A model generated the notes under the pieces. It worked only from the letters and a program-made list of their open reading frames with translations, made no database searches and was not told where the DNA came from. Made by a program: the position numbers and the translations under genes. Source: an uncultured Persicobacter sp. (lineage in GTDB: Bacteria > Bacteroidota > Bacteroidia > Cytophagales > Cyclobacteriaceae). Taken from it: DNA of 64,000 nucleotides. Where the stretch lies: the NCBI GenBank assembly GCA_947498325.1, contig CANMKE010000004.1, positions 124,001 through 188,000 on the forward strand, given 5' to 3'. This document shows, piece after piece, positions 52,981 through 62,840 of the stretch (positions are counted from its first letter, which is position 1; each line of letters opens with the position of its first letter).

Positions 52981-55731
52981 ATGAGTTTACATCCAGATTA
53001 TTCAGGAGTATATAAAAATAAATGGTCCGATGTTCCCAATCTGAAATTAAGCGGACTGGAACCTTTGGAAGTCTCTGAAGCCCTCAACTTTATTAATGTT
53101 GGGGAGCGAACCAACGTGGCCGGAAGCCGGAAATTCCTCCGCCTGGTAAAAGAGGATCAATATGATGAAGCCCTCAGCATTGCCCTTGACCAGGTGAATA
53201 ATGGGGCGCAGATTATCGACATCAATATGGATGACGCCATGCTTGACGGTAAAGAAGCGATGGTTCGCTTCCTGAACCTGATTGCTTCGGAGCCTGATAT
53301 TGCGCGCGTACCGATTATGATTGACAGCTCGAAATGGGAAATCATTGAAGCGGGCTTGAAATGTGTTCAGGGAAAATGTGTGGTGAACTCCATTTCTTTG
53401 AAAGAAGGCGAAGAGAACTTCATTGCCCAAGGCAAAAAAATCAAGCAGTATGGTGCGGCCACGATTGTCATGGCTTTTGATGAAGTAGGACAGGCCGATA
53501 CCTATGAGCGACGCATTGAGATCGTTAAACGCTCCTATGATATTTTGACGGGCCCCAAAGTGAATTTCCCGCCGCAGGACATCATTTTCGATTTGAACAT
53601 TTTTCCCGTGGCTACGGGAATGGAAGAACACCGCCTAAATGCTATTGACTTCTTCAAGGCTACCCGATGGGTACGGGAAAACCTCCCTGGTGCGCACGTG
53701 AGTGGTGGGGTGTCCAACGTCTCTTTTTCTTTCCGTGGAAACAATACGGTAAGGGAAGCGATGCACTCGGCATTTTTGTACCATGCCATCAAGGAAGGTA
53801 TGGATATGGGGATTGTCAACCCTTCAATGCTCGAAGTTTATGACAACATCCCCAAAGACCTTCTCGAGCATGTTGAAGACGTACTGCTCGACCGCCGAGA
53901 TGATGCCACCGAAAGGTTACTCGACTTTGCCGAAACGGTAAAAGGCAGCAAAAAGGAGAAAAAAGAAGATGATGCTTGGAGACAAGGAACGGTAGAAGAA
54001 CGGTTGGCGCATGCGCTGGTTAAGGGGATCACAAAATTTGTGGACGAAGATACCGAAGAGGCTCGCCAAAAGTACGACCGCCCGATTCATGTCATTGAAG
54101 GCCCACTAATGTCGGGAATGAACATCGTGGGGGATTTATTCGGCAGCGGAAAAATGTTCTTGCCACAGGTGGTGAAATCTGCCCGTGTCATGAAGCAGGC
54201 CGTGGCATTACTGATTCCTTATATTGAAGAAGAGAAAAGGCTGAACCCTGAGATGAGTGCAAATTCTTCTGCAGGAAAAATTTTGATGGCCACCGTAAAA
54301 GGTGATGTGCATGATATCGGGAAGAACATTGTTTCCGTGGTGTTGGCTTGTAACAATTTCGAGATTATCGACCTTGGCGTTATGGTACCGATGGAGAAAA
54401 TCCTCGATACTGCCGAAGCTGAAAATGTCGATGTCATCGGCTTGTCGGGATTGATCACCCCTTCCTTGGACGAGATGGTTTATGTGGCCAGAGAGATGGA
54501 AAAACGGGGCATGAAGATCCCACTGATGATCGGTGGAGCAACCACAAGCCGTATTCATACCGCAGTGAAAATCGACCCGAACTATTCCGGTGGGGTTATT
54601 CACGTACTGGATGCTTCGAAGTCGGTACCTGTTGCTTCCAAACTCACGAGTGAAGACCAAAACCTGATCAAGCAGGTAACCCTTGAGTACAAGGAGCAAT
54701 ATGTCGGCTTGCGAGAAGATCACGCCAAAAGACAAAAACGCAAAAACTACCTTTCCCTGCCACAGGCACAGGCCAACCCCGTGAAGATTGACTGGGACCA
54801 GAGCCCCGTTTATACTCCTGTAACAAAGGAAAAAATCATTTTTGATGATTATCCTCTGGAAGAGTTGCGGGATTATATCGACTGGACCCCATTCTTTCAG
54901 TCCTGGGATTTGCATGGTAAATACCCCGCAATTCTCGAAGACCGTGTGGTGGGAGATGCCGCCAGCAAGCTTTTCAATGAAGCCAATGTGTTGCTCGATG
55001 AGATCATCAGTAAAAAACTCCTCAAGGCCAAAGCCGTCGTAGGCTTCTTCCCTGCCAATGCGGTGGGCGACGATGTGGAAGTTTATGAAAACAATGACCG
55101 TTCTGCGGTGAAAACCACCCTAAATTTCTTGCGCCAGCAGAACAAGAAAGCACCGAATTTACCGAACTTCTGCCTGTCGGATTTTATTGCACCAAAAACC
55201 ACAGAGAAGGAAGATTATATTGGAGCCTTCGCTGTAACCACCGGCTGGGGTGCTGACGAGCTCTCTAAGGAATATGAAGAAAAGCTCGATGATTATTCCG
55301 CCATTATGGTAAAAGCACTTGCAGACCGCCTCGCCGAAGCTTTGGCAGAAAGAATGCACGAGCGTTGCCGTAAGGAATTTTGGGCCTTTCAGCCCGAAGA
55401 AGCACTCGACAATAGCCTCCTGATCAAAGAGCAGTATCAGGGAATCCGGCCGGCGCCGGGCTACCCTGCCTGCCCCGATCACCTTGAGAAAAGCAAATTG
55501 TTTGAGATGCTCGACGTGGAAAGCGCCACAGGTATTAAACTGACTGAGAACTACGCCATGTTCCCGGCAGCATCTGTGAGTGGCTGGTATTTCGCCAGTC
55601 CTGAAAGCCGTTATTTCGCTTTAGGGAAAATTGGTAAAGATCAGGTGGAGAATTATGCCGAGCGCAAAAATATGCCCGTAGAAACCATTGAAAAGTGGTT
55701 GATGCCAGTTTTGGCTTACGATCCTGATTAA
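52981..55731 (+). CDS. metH: Methionine synthase, folate/cobalamin/activation modules (split MetH, part 2)
   Basis: The 916-residue protein starts with the methyltetrahydrofolate-binding domain ([12 protein letters not shown], then D-I-N-M-D-D). The cobalamin-binding region follows, with cap helices and the D-V-H-D-I-G-K-N motif whose His coordinates cobalt (about residues 443-450). The C-terminal AdoMet-binding activation domain has P-G-Y-P-A-C-P-D-H near residue 826. It therefore lacks only the homocysteine module, which is the preceding gene. The first gene's start and this gene's N-terminus match module borders well, so this is a natural split and not a frameshift. Confidence 0.95.
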   Translation: MSLHPDYSGVYKNKWSDVPNLKLSGLEPLEVSEALNFINVGERTNVAGSRKFLRLVKEDQYDEALSIALDQVNNGAQIIDINMDDAMLDGKEAMVRFLNLIASEPDIARVPIMIDSSKWEIIEAGLKCVQGKCVVNSISLKEGEENFIAQGKKIKQYGAATIVMAFDEVGQADTYERRIEIVKRSYDILTGPKVNFPPQDIIFDLNIFPVATGMEEHRLNAIDFFKATRWVRENLPGAHVSGGVSNVSFSFRGNNTVREAMHSAFLYHAIKEGMDMGIVNPSMLEVYDNIPKDLLEHVEDVLLDRRDDATERLLDFAETVKGSKKEKKEDDAWRQGTVEERLAHALVKGITKFVDEDTEEARQKYDRPIHVIEGPLMSGMNIVGDLFGSGKMFLPQVVKSARVMKQAVALLIPYIEEEKRLNPEMSANSSAGKILMATVKGDVHDIGKNIVSVVLACNNFEIIDLGVMVPMEKILDTAEAENVDVIGLSGLITPSLDEMVYVAREMEKRGMKIPLMIGGATTSRIHTAVKIDPNYSGGVIHVLDASKSVPVASKLTSEDQNLIKQVTLEYKEQYVGLREDHAKRQKRKNYLSLPQAQANPVKIDWDQSPVYTPVTKEKIIFDDYPLEELRDYIDWTPFFQSWDLHGKYPAILEDRVVGDAASKLFNEANVLLDEIISKKLLKAKAVVGFFPANAVGDDVEVYENNDRSAVKTTLNFLRQQNKKAPNLPNFCLSDFIAPKTTEKEDYIGAFAVTTGWGADELSKEYEEKLDDYSAIMVKALADRLAEALAERMHERCRKEFWAFQPEEALDNSLLIKEQYQGIRPAPGYPACPDHLEKSKLFEMLDVESATGIKLTENYAMFPAASVSGWYFASPESRYFALGKIGKDQVENYAERKNMPVETIEKWLMPVLAYDPD

Positions 55732-55751
55732 ATTCAAAAACTAATTTATAA

Positions 55752-55780
55752 GCTATCGCGAGAGTCTCTCTCGTGATAGC
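55752..55780. repeat. Interspersed palindrome, family C copy 2
   Basis: GCTATCGCGAGAG and CTCTCGTGATAGC form a 13-bp stem with one mismatch and a very short centre, 20 nt past the second metH gene's stop codon. It may also serve as a 3' end structure of that mRNA. Confidence 0.75.
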
Positions 55781-55901
55781 CATTGTTTAGCACCGAATTG
55801 AAAATACAAAGGAGTGATTTATTTGTCCACAGATTTTTTTGATAATAAATAATCATGGTAATCCTTTAACTCAAGTAAATCATGATCTATAACACCTCAT
55901 A

Positions 55902-55925
55902 CTATCGCAATGACCTTTCTCGTGA
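55902..55925. repeat. Interspersed palindrome, family C copy 3 (degenerate)
   Basis: CTATCGCAATGACCTTTCTC, then GTGAG, keeps the arms of family C with several changes. Confidence 0.5.
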
Positions 55926-55956
55926 GCGTGTGTTTTTATTTTGTACCTGACAGTAC

Positions 55957-55976
55957 AGACGTTGCATGCCATGTCC
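55957..55976. repeat. Interspersed palindrome, family A copy 5 (degenerate)
   Basis: AGACGTTGCATGCCATGTCC matches the family A core with several changes and shares its CTACA right flank with copy 1. Confidence 0.6.
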
Positions 55977-56158
55977 CTACAATAAATGATAAAACTACCT
56001 TCATGCCGCCAATTTTGACCCATATAAAGCCGCAATATTACATCACAATACCTGGCAATGGCATGAGAAAAAAAACAGTCCTGTACCATGTACTGTTTTC
56101 TAAATTAATATCACTATTTTTCGGAGAGTAATTCCATTTTTACCCAACTTCAACCAAG

Positions 56159-56788
56159 ATGAAAAGATTTACATTACTACTGAGCATCCTGCTGATGAGT
56201 CTTCAGGGTTTTGCTGACCATAACGATAAAAATGCCAAAAGCCTGATTAACGAAGGGAAAAACCACTTTCTGATGAAAGACTATGTGGAGGCACTTTTTA
56301 AGTTCAATCAAGCTATTGAAGTAGACCAAAAAGCTTTTGAGGCCTATTTCATGCGGGCACGGATCAAATCACATTTTGAAGATCGACACGGAGCGATGAA
56401 GGATTTCAACGAATCGCTTTCTTTGAATAAAAAGTTTGCCGAAGGCTACTTCGAAAGAGGCAAGGTAAAGTTTGATTTGCAAGATTACTACGGCGCTATT
56501 GATGATTACACCAGTGCACTGGAAATCAACCCCAACCTCGAGGAAGCTTTGTACCACCGAGGCCAGGCAAAATTACAACTCGAAGCATTCGAAGATGCCA
56601 TTAATGACTGTTCGAAGATCATCGAGATCAATGCCAAAAATGTCGATGCCTATTACCTTCGGGGTATCCTGAGGATTGAGGCCGGCATGACCGAAGCCGG
56701 TTGCCTGGATTTAAGCAAGGCCGGTGAACTTGGGGACATCAAAGCCTATGAGGTGATTAAAGAAAAATGTAATCAGCGATGTAATTAA
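56159..56788 (+). CDS. Exported tetratricopeptide-repeat protein
   Basis: The 209-residue protein has a signal peptide (M-K-R-F-T-L-L-L-S-I-L-L-M-S-L-Q-G-F-A). At least four TPR units follow, starting near residues 27, 61, 95 and 129, with the typical A-x-x-x-Y-F-x-R-G pattern (A-Y-F-M-R-A-R, G-Y-F-E-R-G-K, A-L-Y-H-R-G-Q, A-Y-Y-L-R-G-I). TPRs bind other proteins, and no catalytic part is present. It ends in C-N-Q-R-C-N. It is monocistronic, with a terminator at 56814. Confidence 0.9.
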   Translation: MKRFTLLLSILLMSLQGFADHNDKNAKSLINEGKNHFLMKDYVEALFKFNQAIEVDQKAFEAYFMRARIKSHFEDRHGAMKDFNESLSLNKKFAEGYFERGKVKFDLQDYYGAIDDYTSALEINPNLEEALYHRGQAKLQLEAFEDAINDCSKIIEINAKNVDAYYLRGILRIEAGMTEAGCLDLSKAGELGDIKAYEVIKEKCNQRCN

Positions 56789-56813
56789 GCTATTTATTCT
56801 TTTTAAAAATAAC

Positions 56814-56845
56814 AAGACTTCAACAAATGTTGAGGTCTTTTTTTT
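56814..56845 (+). terminator. Intrinsic terminator of the TPR gene
   Basis: AAGACTTCAACA and TGTTGAGGTCTT form a 12-bp stem with one mismatch, followed by a run of T. Confidence 0.85.
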
Positions 56846-57068
56846 GTCCATTTTCGACTATAAAAACACTGCTAAAACCGATACAACTGCATTTCGAACA
56901 ACCCAACCAACACCAAACATTCCACTGCAATTACCTCAAATTAAAAAACATAACCCAAGAACTAACACCCCAAACCAACACGAAATGACAATTGTCATTC
57001 CGAAAATGATGATAAAAAACTATTTTAAATTATATCTTTTTTACATCAATTAACAAATAACAAATGCA

Positions 57069-57338
57069 ATGAATGAGAACTTTCAAGAAGGATTAATGCT
57101 GATGGCCGTTGGCATGCTGACGGTATTTGTTATTCTCTTCCTTATTGTCGCTCTGGGCAACTTGCTGATCCGCCTCGTTAATCATTTTGCCCCGGCAGAT
57201 GAAAAACAAATCAGTAAAAAAACCACCAAAGAGCCCCCAATTAGAGAGATTCCTGCCGCACAACTGGCTGCAATAGTAGCCACCGTTCAAACGGTAACTC
57301 ACGGCCAGGGGCAAGTCAGGGAAATACAAAAAGCCTGA
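57069..57338 (+). CDS. oadG: Sodium-pumping decarboxylase, gamma subunit
   Basis: The 89-residue product is of the OadG type: one N-terminal membrane helix (M-A-V-G-M-L-T-V-F-V-I-L-F-L-I-V-A-L-G-N), preceded by M-N-E-N-F-Q-E-G-L. A polar, slightly basic cytoplasmic tail follows. It holds the alpha and beta subunits of the decarboxylase pump together at the inner membrane. It is the first gene of oadG-oadA-oadB, with a 220-nt gap before oadA that has no hairpin terminator. Confidence 0.88.
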   Translation: MNENFQEGLMLMAVGMLTVFVILFLIVALGNLLIRLVNHFAPADEKQISKKTTKEPPIREIPAAQLAAIVATVQTVTHGQGQVREIQKA

Positions 57339-57558
57339 CTACGCCATGATGATGGCCGCCCATAAACTTTTTTTTGAGCGTGTTTAATGCTAAAAATTCG
57401 TGATACAAACCTGGCATACTGTAGCAGTGGTGAAGGATTATTTTGAGCCCTCAGGCCAATGATCAATACAAAAAATTCAACACCAAGGCCTGTAAGCCAA
57501 AATTCCCACAGGATGGTCAGCCTTTTAAATACACACTTAGCAACTATATTTTTTTAAC

Positions 57559-59448
57559 ATGTCTAAATCAATCAAATTCAGCCTCGTTTACCGCGATATG
57601 TGGCAATCAAGTGGCAAGTACGTTCCCCGCGTCGATCAACTCACAAAAGTAGCACCCCACATTGTAGCGATGGGCTGCTTCGCCCGCGTCGAAACCAACG
57701 GTGGAGGGTTTGAGCAGGTCAATCTGCTCTTTGGCGAAAACCCCAATAAGGCGGTCCGAGAGTGGACGCAGCCATTCAACGACGCCGGTATCCAGACCCA
57801 CATGCTCGAAAGGGCCCTCAATGGTATCCGGATGAGCCCTGTGCCGGCGGATGTTCGGGAGCTATTTTTTAAAGTCAAAAAAGCACAGGGAACAGACATC
57901 TCCCGATCGTTCTGTGGCCTGAATGACCCACGAAACCTTGAAAATTCCATCAAATTTGCCAAACAGGCGGGAATGATTTCCCAAGCGACGCTTTCGGTAA
58001 CCTACTCGCCAGTGCATACGGTCGAATACTATGTGAATTTAGCAAAAACCCTGATTGAGATGGGGGCCGATGAAATCTGTGTAAAAGATATGGCGGGTAT
58101 TGGCCGGCCGGTATGGCTCGGGAAAATCGTCCGTGGCATCAAGGCCATCAAGCCAGAAATCATCATTCAGTACCACGCCCATTCGGGTCCGGGCTTTGCC
58201 CCAGCCTCCATTCTTGAAGTTTGCCGTGCCGGTGCAGATATTATTGATGTAGGTATGGAACCACTTTCTTGGGGAACAGGTCATGTGGATCTTTTGACTG
58301 CTCATGAAATGCTTCGCGATGCGGGCTTCGAGGTGCCCGAGATCAATATGAGTGCTTATATGCAGGTGCGCAAACTTACGCAGGAGTTCGTTGATGATTT
58401 CTTGGGGTATTATATCAATCCAAAAAACCGCTATATGAATTCCCTGCTGATTGGCCCTGGGCTCCCTGGTGGCATGATGGGTTCATTGATGGCCGATTTG
58501 GAGGACAACCTGAAGTCCATCAATAAATTTAAAACCAAAAAAGGACTCCCATTGCTGACCCAGGACGAGTTGCTGATCAAGCTTTTTGATGAAGTACAAT
58601 ATGTATGGCCCAAACTTGGCTACCCACCACTGGTAACGCCATTTTCTCAGTATGTAAAAAATGTGGCCATGTTCAATGTAATGGCCATGGAAAAAGAAAA
58701 AGCGCGCTGGTCGATGATTCCCGATAATGTTTGGGACATGATTTTGGGTAAATCAGGCCATCTGCCAGGGCCCGTTGACGAGGAGATCATTGCGCTGGCG
58801 ACCCAACAAAACAGGTCGTTTTTCACTGGAAATCCACAGGATGAATACCCGGATGCCTTGCCGGAATTCAGGGCCGAAATGCAAGAAAAAGGCTGGAACC
58901 CCGGGCAAGACGAAGAAGAGTTGTTCGAGCTGGCAATGCATCCCGAGCAATACCGTGCTTATAAATCCGGGCAGGCGAAGGCCGACTTCCTGGCCGATCT
59001 CAACAAACGCAAAACGGAACGGGAGGCCAAAAAATCGACCGCCACGGCCACTCCACAACCCATCGTCCCTACCCCAAGCGAGATGACCATCAATGTGAAT
59101 GGCGAGGATTTCAGAGTGAAGGTTGCTTATGGCAATGATCAGCCCCTTGAGCAGCAAACCCCTGCCACAGCAACGGCAACGGCACAGGCCGCCATTCCTG
59201 CCACCGAAGAAATCGATGCCAGGGCGGTGATTGCACCGATTGAAGGGAAATTCTTCCGCACAAAATCCTCCGCAGAAACCGCTAAAAAGGTCGGAGATCA
59301 GATCAATGAAGGCGAAGTGATCGGCTATGTGGAATCCATGAAAGTATATAACGCCATCACTTCGGAGGTTTCGGGGAAAATCCTTGAAATCTGCCCTGCT
59401 GATGGCGATACGGTCGATGAGGACGATGTATTGATCAAGCTGCAGTAA
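57559..59448 (+). CDS. oadA: Sodium-pumping decarboxylase, biotin-bearing alpha subunit
   Basis: The 629-residue protein has a carboxyltransferase domain (residues 1-470) with the V-Y-R-D-M-W-Q-S start, V-K-D-M-A-G (carboxylated Lys region) and Y-H-A-H-S-G-P-G metal motif. An A/T/P-rich flexible linker (about 500-555) follows, then a biotinyl domain. The biotin lysine is K595 in E-S-M-K-V, where most enzymes have A-M-K-M. It takes CO2 from oxaloacetate (or a similar acid such as methylmalonyl-CoA, less likely for this domain) onto biotin. It works with OadB, which releases CO2 and pumps Na+. Confidence 0.93.
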   Translation: MSKSIKFSLVYRDMWQSSGKYVPRVDQLTKVAPHIVAMGCFARVETNGGGFEQVNLLFGENPNKAVREWTQPFNDAGIQTHMLERALNGIRMSPVPADVRELFFKVKKAQGTDISRSFCGLNDPRNLENSIKFAKQAGMISQATLSVTYSPVHTVEYYVNLAKTLIEMGADEICVKDMAGIGRPVWLGKIVRGIKAIKPEIIIQYHAHSGPGFAPASILEVCRAGADIIDVGMEPLSWGTGHVDLLTAHEMLRDAGFEVPEINMSAYMQVRKLTQEFVDDFLGYYINPKNRYMNSLLIGPGLPGGMMGSLMADLEDNLKSINKFKTKKGLPLLTQDELLIKLFDEVQYVWPKLGYPPLVTPFSQYVKNVAMFNVMAMEKEKARWSMIPDNVWDMILGKSGHLPGPVDEEIIALATQQNRSFFTGNPQDEYPDALPEFRAEMQEKGWNPGQDEEELFELAMHPEQYRAYKSGQAKADFLADLNKRKTEREAKKSTATATPQPIVPTPSEMTINVNGEDFRVKVAYGNDQPLEQQTPATATATAQAAIPATEEIDARAVIAPIEGKFFRTKSSAETAKKVGDQINEGEVIGYVESMKVYNAITSEVSGKILEICPADGDTVDEDDVLIKLQ

Positions 59449-59508
59449 TTTTTTTTGCACCGCAGAAATCTGTAAAGCTCGTGCGGTGCTTTACTTTAGA
59501 GATTTAAC

Positions 59509-60705
59509 ATGGAAATTTTAGACCACTTATACCACATGACAGCCCTGGGGAATATTATTCACAGCCCCGGAACGCTGCTGATGCTGGCCATCGGTTTGTT
59601 TTTGCTCTATTTGGGCATTTACAAACAGTATGAGCCACTGCTTTTGGTGCCGATTGCCTTTGGGGTGATTCTGGCCAATTCCCTCGGTGGAGGGATGGCC
59701 ATCAGTACTGCCGAAGAGATCAAGCACCTGACCTTTCTGGAGATTGCCAGCAAGTATGGCATCATGAACTACCTTTATTATGCACTGATCAAAACGGGAC
59801 TGCTGCCACCGCTGATTTTTATGGGCGTAGGTGCCTTGACTGACTTCGGCCCGATGTTGCGCAACCTGCGACTGGCCATTTTTGGGGCAGCTGCACAGAT
59901 GGGCATCTTCTCGGTATTGCTCGCGGCGCTTCTGATGGGATTTAACCTTAAAGAAGCGGCATCGCTCGGCATTATCGGTGGTGCCGATGGTCCAACGGCC
60001 ATTTACACCACCATTAAACTTGCACCTCACCTGTTGGGGCCAATCGCAATTGCGGCCTACTCTTATATGGCCCTGGTGCCGGTGATTATTCCTTTTGTGG
60101 TAAAAATGACGATGACCGAAGAGGAAATTAAAATCAATATGAAGCAAATGGACAAACGCTTTCCCCCGAAACATCCGGTGAAAAATATGGGCCTGATGAA
60201 AATCCTCTTTCCGCTGTTTGTGGGCGGACTTGTTGCGGTATTTGTGCCATCTTCTGTGCCGTTGGTGGGGATGCTTTTGTTTGGGAATTTAGTGAAGGAG
60301 ATTGGCGCCAACACCATGCGCCTAAAGGAGGCTGCGACTGGACCAATCATGAATTCCGCAACGATCTTCCTGGGCCTGACCGTCGGGGCCACCATGACCG
60401 CCGACACCTTCCTGAACAGTAAGACCCTCTCTATTGTCGGTGGAGGCTTTCTTGCCTTCGCCATTTCTATTGCCGTAGGGATTTTCGCCGCCAAACTGTA
60501 CAATGTGTTTGCACAGAAAAAAATCAATCCGCTGATAGGTGCTACGGGGCTATCGGCAGTTCCCATGGCCTCGAGGGTCGCCAATGAAATCAGCCTGAAA
60601 TATGATTCAAGAAACCACATTCTGCAATACTGCATGGCTTCGAACATTTCCGGGGTAATAGGCTCCGCAGTCGCTGCCGGGGTACTCATTTCCTTCTTGG
60701 GCTAA
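59509..60705 (+). CDS. oadB: Sodium-pumping decarboxylase, beta subunit
   Basis: The 398-residue membrane protein has about ten helices and the family motifs G-G-A-D-G-P-T-A-I-Y (about 157-166; the Asp is needed for Na+ transport) and N-S-A-T-I-F-L-G-L-T-V-G near 283-294. It decarboxylates carboxybiotin and exports Na+. It lies 60 nt behind oadA and is followed by a strong terminator. Together with OadG and OadA it forms a primary sodium pump, which fits a marine lifestyle, although such pumps are not restricted to it. Confidence 0.95.
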   Translation: MEILDHLYHMTALGNIIHSPGTLLMLAIGLFLLYLGIYKQYEPLLLVPIAFGVILANSLGGGMAISTAEEIKHLTFLEIASKYGIMNYLYYALIKTGLLPPLIFMGVGALTDFGPMLRNLRLAIFGAAAQMGIFSVLLAALLMGFNLKEAASLGIIGGADGPTAIYTTIKLAPHLLGPIAIAAYSYMALVPVIIPFVVKMTMTEEEIKINMKQMDKRFPPKHPVKNMGLMKILFPLFVGGLVAVFVPSSVPLVGMLLFGNLVKEIGANTMRLKEAATGPIMNSATIFLGLTVGATMTADTFLNSKTLSIVGGGFLAFAISIAVGIFAAKLYNVFAQKKINPLIGATGLSAVPMASRVANEISLKYDSRNHILQYCMASNISGVIGSAVAAGVLISFLG

Positions 60706-60710
60706 AAAGC

Positions 60711-60743
60711 AAAAAACGCCGGGCATCAATGCTCGGCGTTTTT
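60711..60743 (+). terminator. Intrinsic terminator of the oad operon
   Basis: AAAAACGCCGGGCA and TGCTCGGCGTTTTT form a stem with one mismatch and a 4-nt loop. It is symmetrical enough to also end the convergent GAF/PAS gene. Confidence 0.9.
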
Positions 60744-60768
60744 GTATGCTTCATCTTTCCTTCGGGAA

Positions 60769-62337
60769 TTAAGCTGTTAGGGCGTCCTCCTCAATCATAA
60801 TTCTGATTGATGGATATTGTTTTTTAAGGATATCAATATAACCCGGGTTGCCCTTGAGCACCGAAGTTACCTCCCGCTGGATTCCTAAAAGTCCTATCTC
60901 TCCCGTCGTCGGGATCTTCATCGGTAATTTAGTAATCAGCCAGAATTTTTCCTGCTCATTAACTTCCACACGCTCCAGGGAGTAAACCGTTTTACCTTCC
61001 TGAATAATTTCCTTTTCTGCATCCCAATAGCCCTTCGCCACCTCATATTCAAAGAAAGAACTATCATCACGGCCACGCAAGTGATCTGCCGTAACGCCAT
61101 AATCATTCAGTACAGCTTTATTGAACAGGTAGAATTTCCCTTCATGATCTTTGATATACACTTTACCTTCCACTTCATCCAACACCTCAGTAACCATTTG
61201 TTTTTGTGCCTGAAGTTGTTCCATCATTTTGGAATAAGTATCCTGCTCTTCTCGCTTCATGCGCTCAAGCTCCTCCTGCGTTGCCTGCATCTCTTCAATA
61301 TTCTGACGCAGCTCCTCTTCACTCGCTTCAAGCTCCTGTTTCTGTTTCATAGATTCTTCCAACAGCATATTGGTATGTTCTTTCACCACGCGGCTGTCAA
61401 TCATTGCGGCCACTTCCTCGCCAAGTTGCTGAACAAATGCCATCTCGAAATCTTCAAAAATATGGAAAGAGGCAATTTCCAGCACACCACGAACTTCATC
61501 ATTATAAACCAATGGCAAAATATATACATTCGAAGGTACTGCTTCGCCAAGACCTGAAGTAATACGGCAAAAATCAGAAGGCACATCTTTAAGATAAATA
61601 GGCTTGCGCTCCAGGTATGCCTGCCCTACCAATCCTTCTCCTACCCGCACTTCATGTTCCATGAATTTCTTGCGTCCGTAGGCATAACTGCCCTTCATCA
61701 CAATTCTGGTATATCCTTCAGGAGCCTGTTCTGTAACGTGAATCGCCACCTGATTGGCATTGATGTACTTGGCCAGATCAGACACAAACTGATCACAAAA
61801 ACCAGAAATATTCAGGTGATCGGTTTTACGAAACAAAGAGGAAAAATTGGCCAGCCCAGCGTTCGCCCATTGTGTTCGTTGGTCTTCTTCTGCTGATTTT
61901 CTCAACTTTATACCCATACTGGACAAAGCAGCCCCAAGGCGGTCTCCTTCTTTTATCGTGCGCTCACGGAAAGACAGTTGCTCCATTTCCTGAGCATAGT
62001 TGACCAGATCATCAAAATAATTTGACAGGTTAAATAACTCCTGATGCACCCGGGTAAATTCTTCGGTGATATATTTAGAGGATTTCCATTCCTCAGAATA
62101 TTTCACAAAGCTTTTCATATCTTTCAGCATGCCTTCAATTCCTATGCGAATTGCAATACCAAAAAACATCACCAACAAATTGATGACTACCGTGAGGGCA
62201 ATGGTTGGGTAAAGTGCCGATTTAATATCGAAAGCTAAAAGGAGCATTCCCAACAGGTTGAGAAGGCCAATAACAGAGGCAATAGCAAAGTAAGTCTTTA
62301 GTTTCAGCTTACCTTTGATGGGTTGATGTTCTTCCAT
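60769..62337 (-). CDS. Membrane-anchored GAF/PAS sensor protein without output domain
   Basis: The 522-residue protein starts with two membrane helices (about 14-36 and 42-64). A helical linker follows, then a GAF domain (about 180-320; G-L-V-G-Q-A-Y-L-E-R-K-P-I-Y, G-V-L-E-I-A-S-F-H). Next is a long coiled coil (about 325-385, E/Q/K-rich) and a PAS-like domain (about 388-500; G-K-V-Y-I-K-D-H-E-G-K-F-Y-L-F-N-K-A). It has no histidine kinase, GGDEF or methyl-accepting domain. It presumably signals through protein contacts, or the output partner is encoded elsewhere. The family is common in Cytophagales. It is monocistronic. Confidence 0.85.
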   Translation of the reverse strand: MEEHQPIKGKLKLKTYFAIASVIGLLNLLGMLLLAFDIKSALYPTIALTVVINLLVMFFGIAIRIGIEGMLKDMKSFVKYSEEWKSSKYITEEFTRVHQELFNLSNYFDDLVNYAQEMEQLSFRERTIKEGDRLGAALSSMGIKLRKSAEEDQRTQWANAGLANFSSLFRKTDHLNISGFCDQFVSDLAKYINANQVAIHVTEQAPEGYTRIVMKGSYAYGRKKFMEHEVRVGEGLVGQAYLERKPIYLKDVPSDFCRITSGLGEAVPSNVYILPLVYNDEVRGVLEIASFHIFEDFEMAFVQQLGEEVAAMIDSRVVKEHTNMLLEESMKQKQELEASEEELRQNIEEMQATQEELERMKREEQDTYSKMMEQLQAQKQMVTEVLDEVEGKVYIKDHEGKFYLFNKAVLNDYGVTADHLRGRDDSSFFEYEVAKGYWDAEKEIIQEGKTVYSLERVEVNEQEKFWLITKLPMKIPTTGEIGLLGIQREVTSVLKGNPGYIDILKKQYPSIRIMIEEDALTA

Positions 62338-62778
62338 GAAAAAATTAACAAAAAATGATAACCAATTATATAAATTTAATGGGCATAGCGCCTCACCAAG
62401 TTAAAGCGGCTGCATTTCAAAACACGGTTTTGTAACACAAACTGCTTCACGTCAAAAAAAAGAGGCGATTTGCTGATGATCGACCATTGAGCAATGTGAA
62501 ACTCCCGGTCGGTACAGGTCTGCCTTTCTTGTCGGTTAATGGTGGTGGCCACATTTAGAGCCCATTTAAAACTTCAACATCTTGCTGCAAATCCAAATTA
62601 TTGGCATTGACACGGACGATTTTTCAACAATCGCGCTACAACTCAAAATAACCCTTCATTGCTTCTGCAATACGCTAAATTTTCATCACGAAATTTTAAA
62701 CACGCTCTTAAACCGCATAAATATTAATTTCTTTAATTTAATATAAATTACGACGAAATTAAATTATTTTTTTCAGCA
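62338..62778. other. Intergenic region behind the Arg/Asn-rich protein gene
   Basis: About 440 nt of AT-rich DNA with no supported ORF or hairpin. It is the promoter region of the GAF/PAS gene. Confidence 0.4.
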
Positions 62779-62812
62779 TAAAAAAACTCCTCAACCATAA
62801 TTGATTGAGGAG
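62779..62812 (-). terminator. Intrinsic terminator of the Arg/Asn-rich protein gene
   Basis: On the minus strand CTCCTCAA and TTGAGGAG form an 8-bp stem with a 10-nt loop, followed by six T. Confidence 0.9.
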
Positions 62813-62840
62813 TGCTTTATTATTGACAGAATCGTCAGTA

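Larger units (their letters stand above)
55732..56158. other. Intergenic repeat cluster (families C and A)
   Basis: This stretch of about 430 nt carries family C copy 2 (55752-55780), a degenerate 9-nt-spaced AATCATGG-like tract (55851-55887), family C copy 3 (55902-55925) and family A copy 5 (55957-55976). It includes the promoter region of the TPR gene on its right side. Small ORFs here overlap the repeats and are not supported. Confidence 0.65.
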
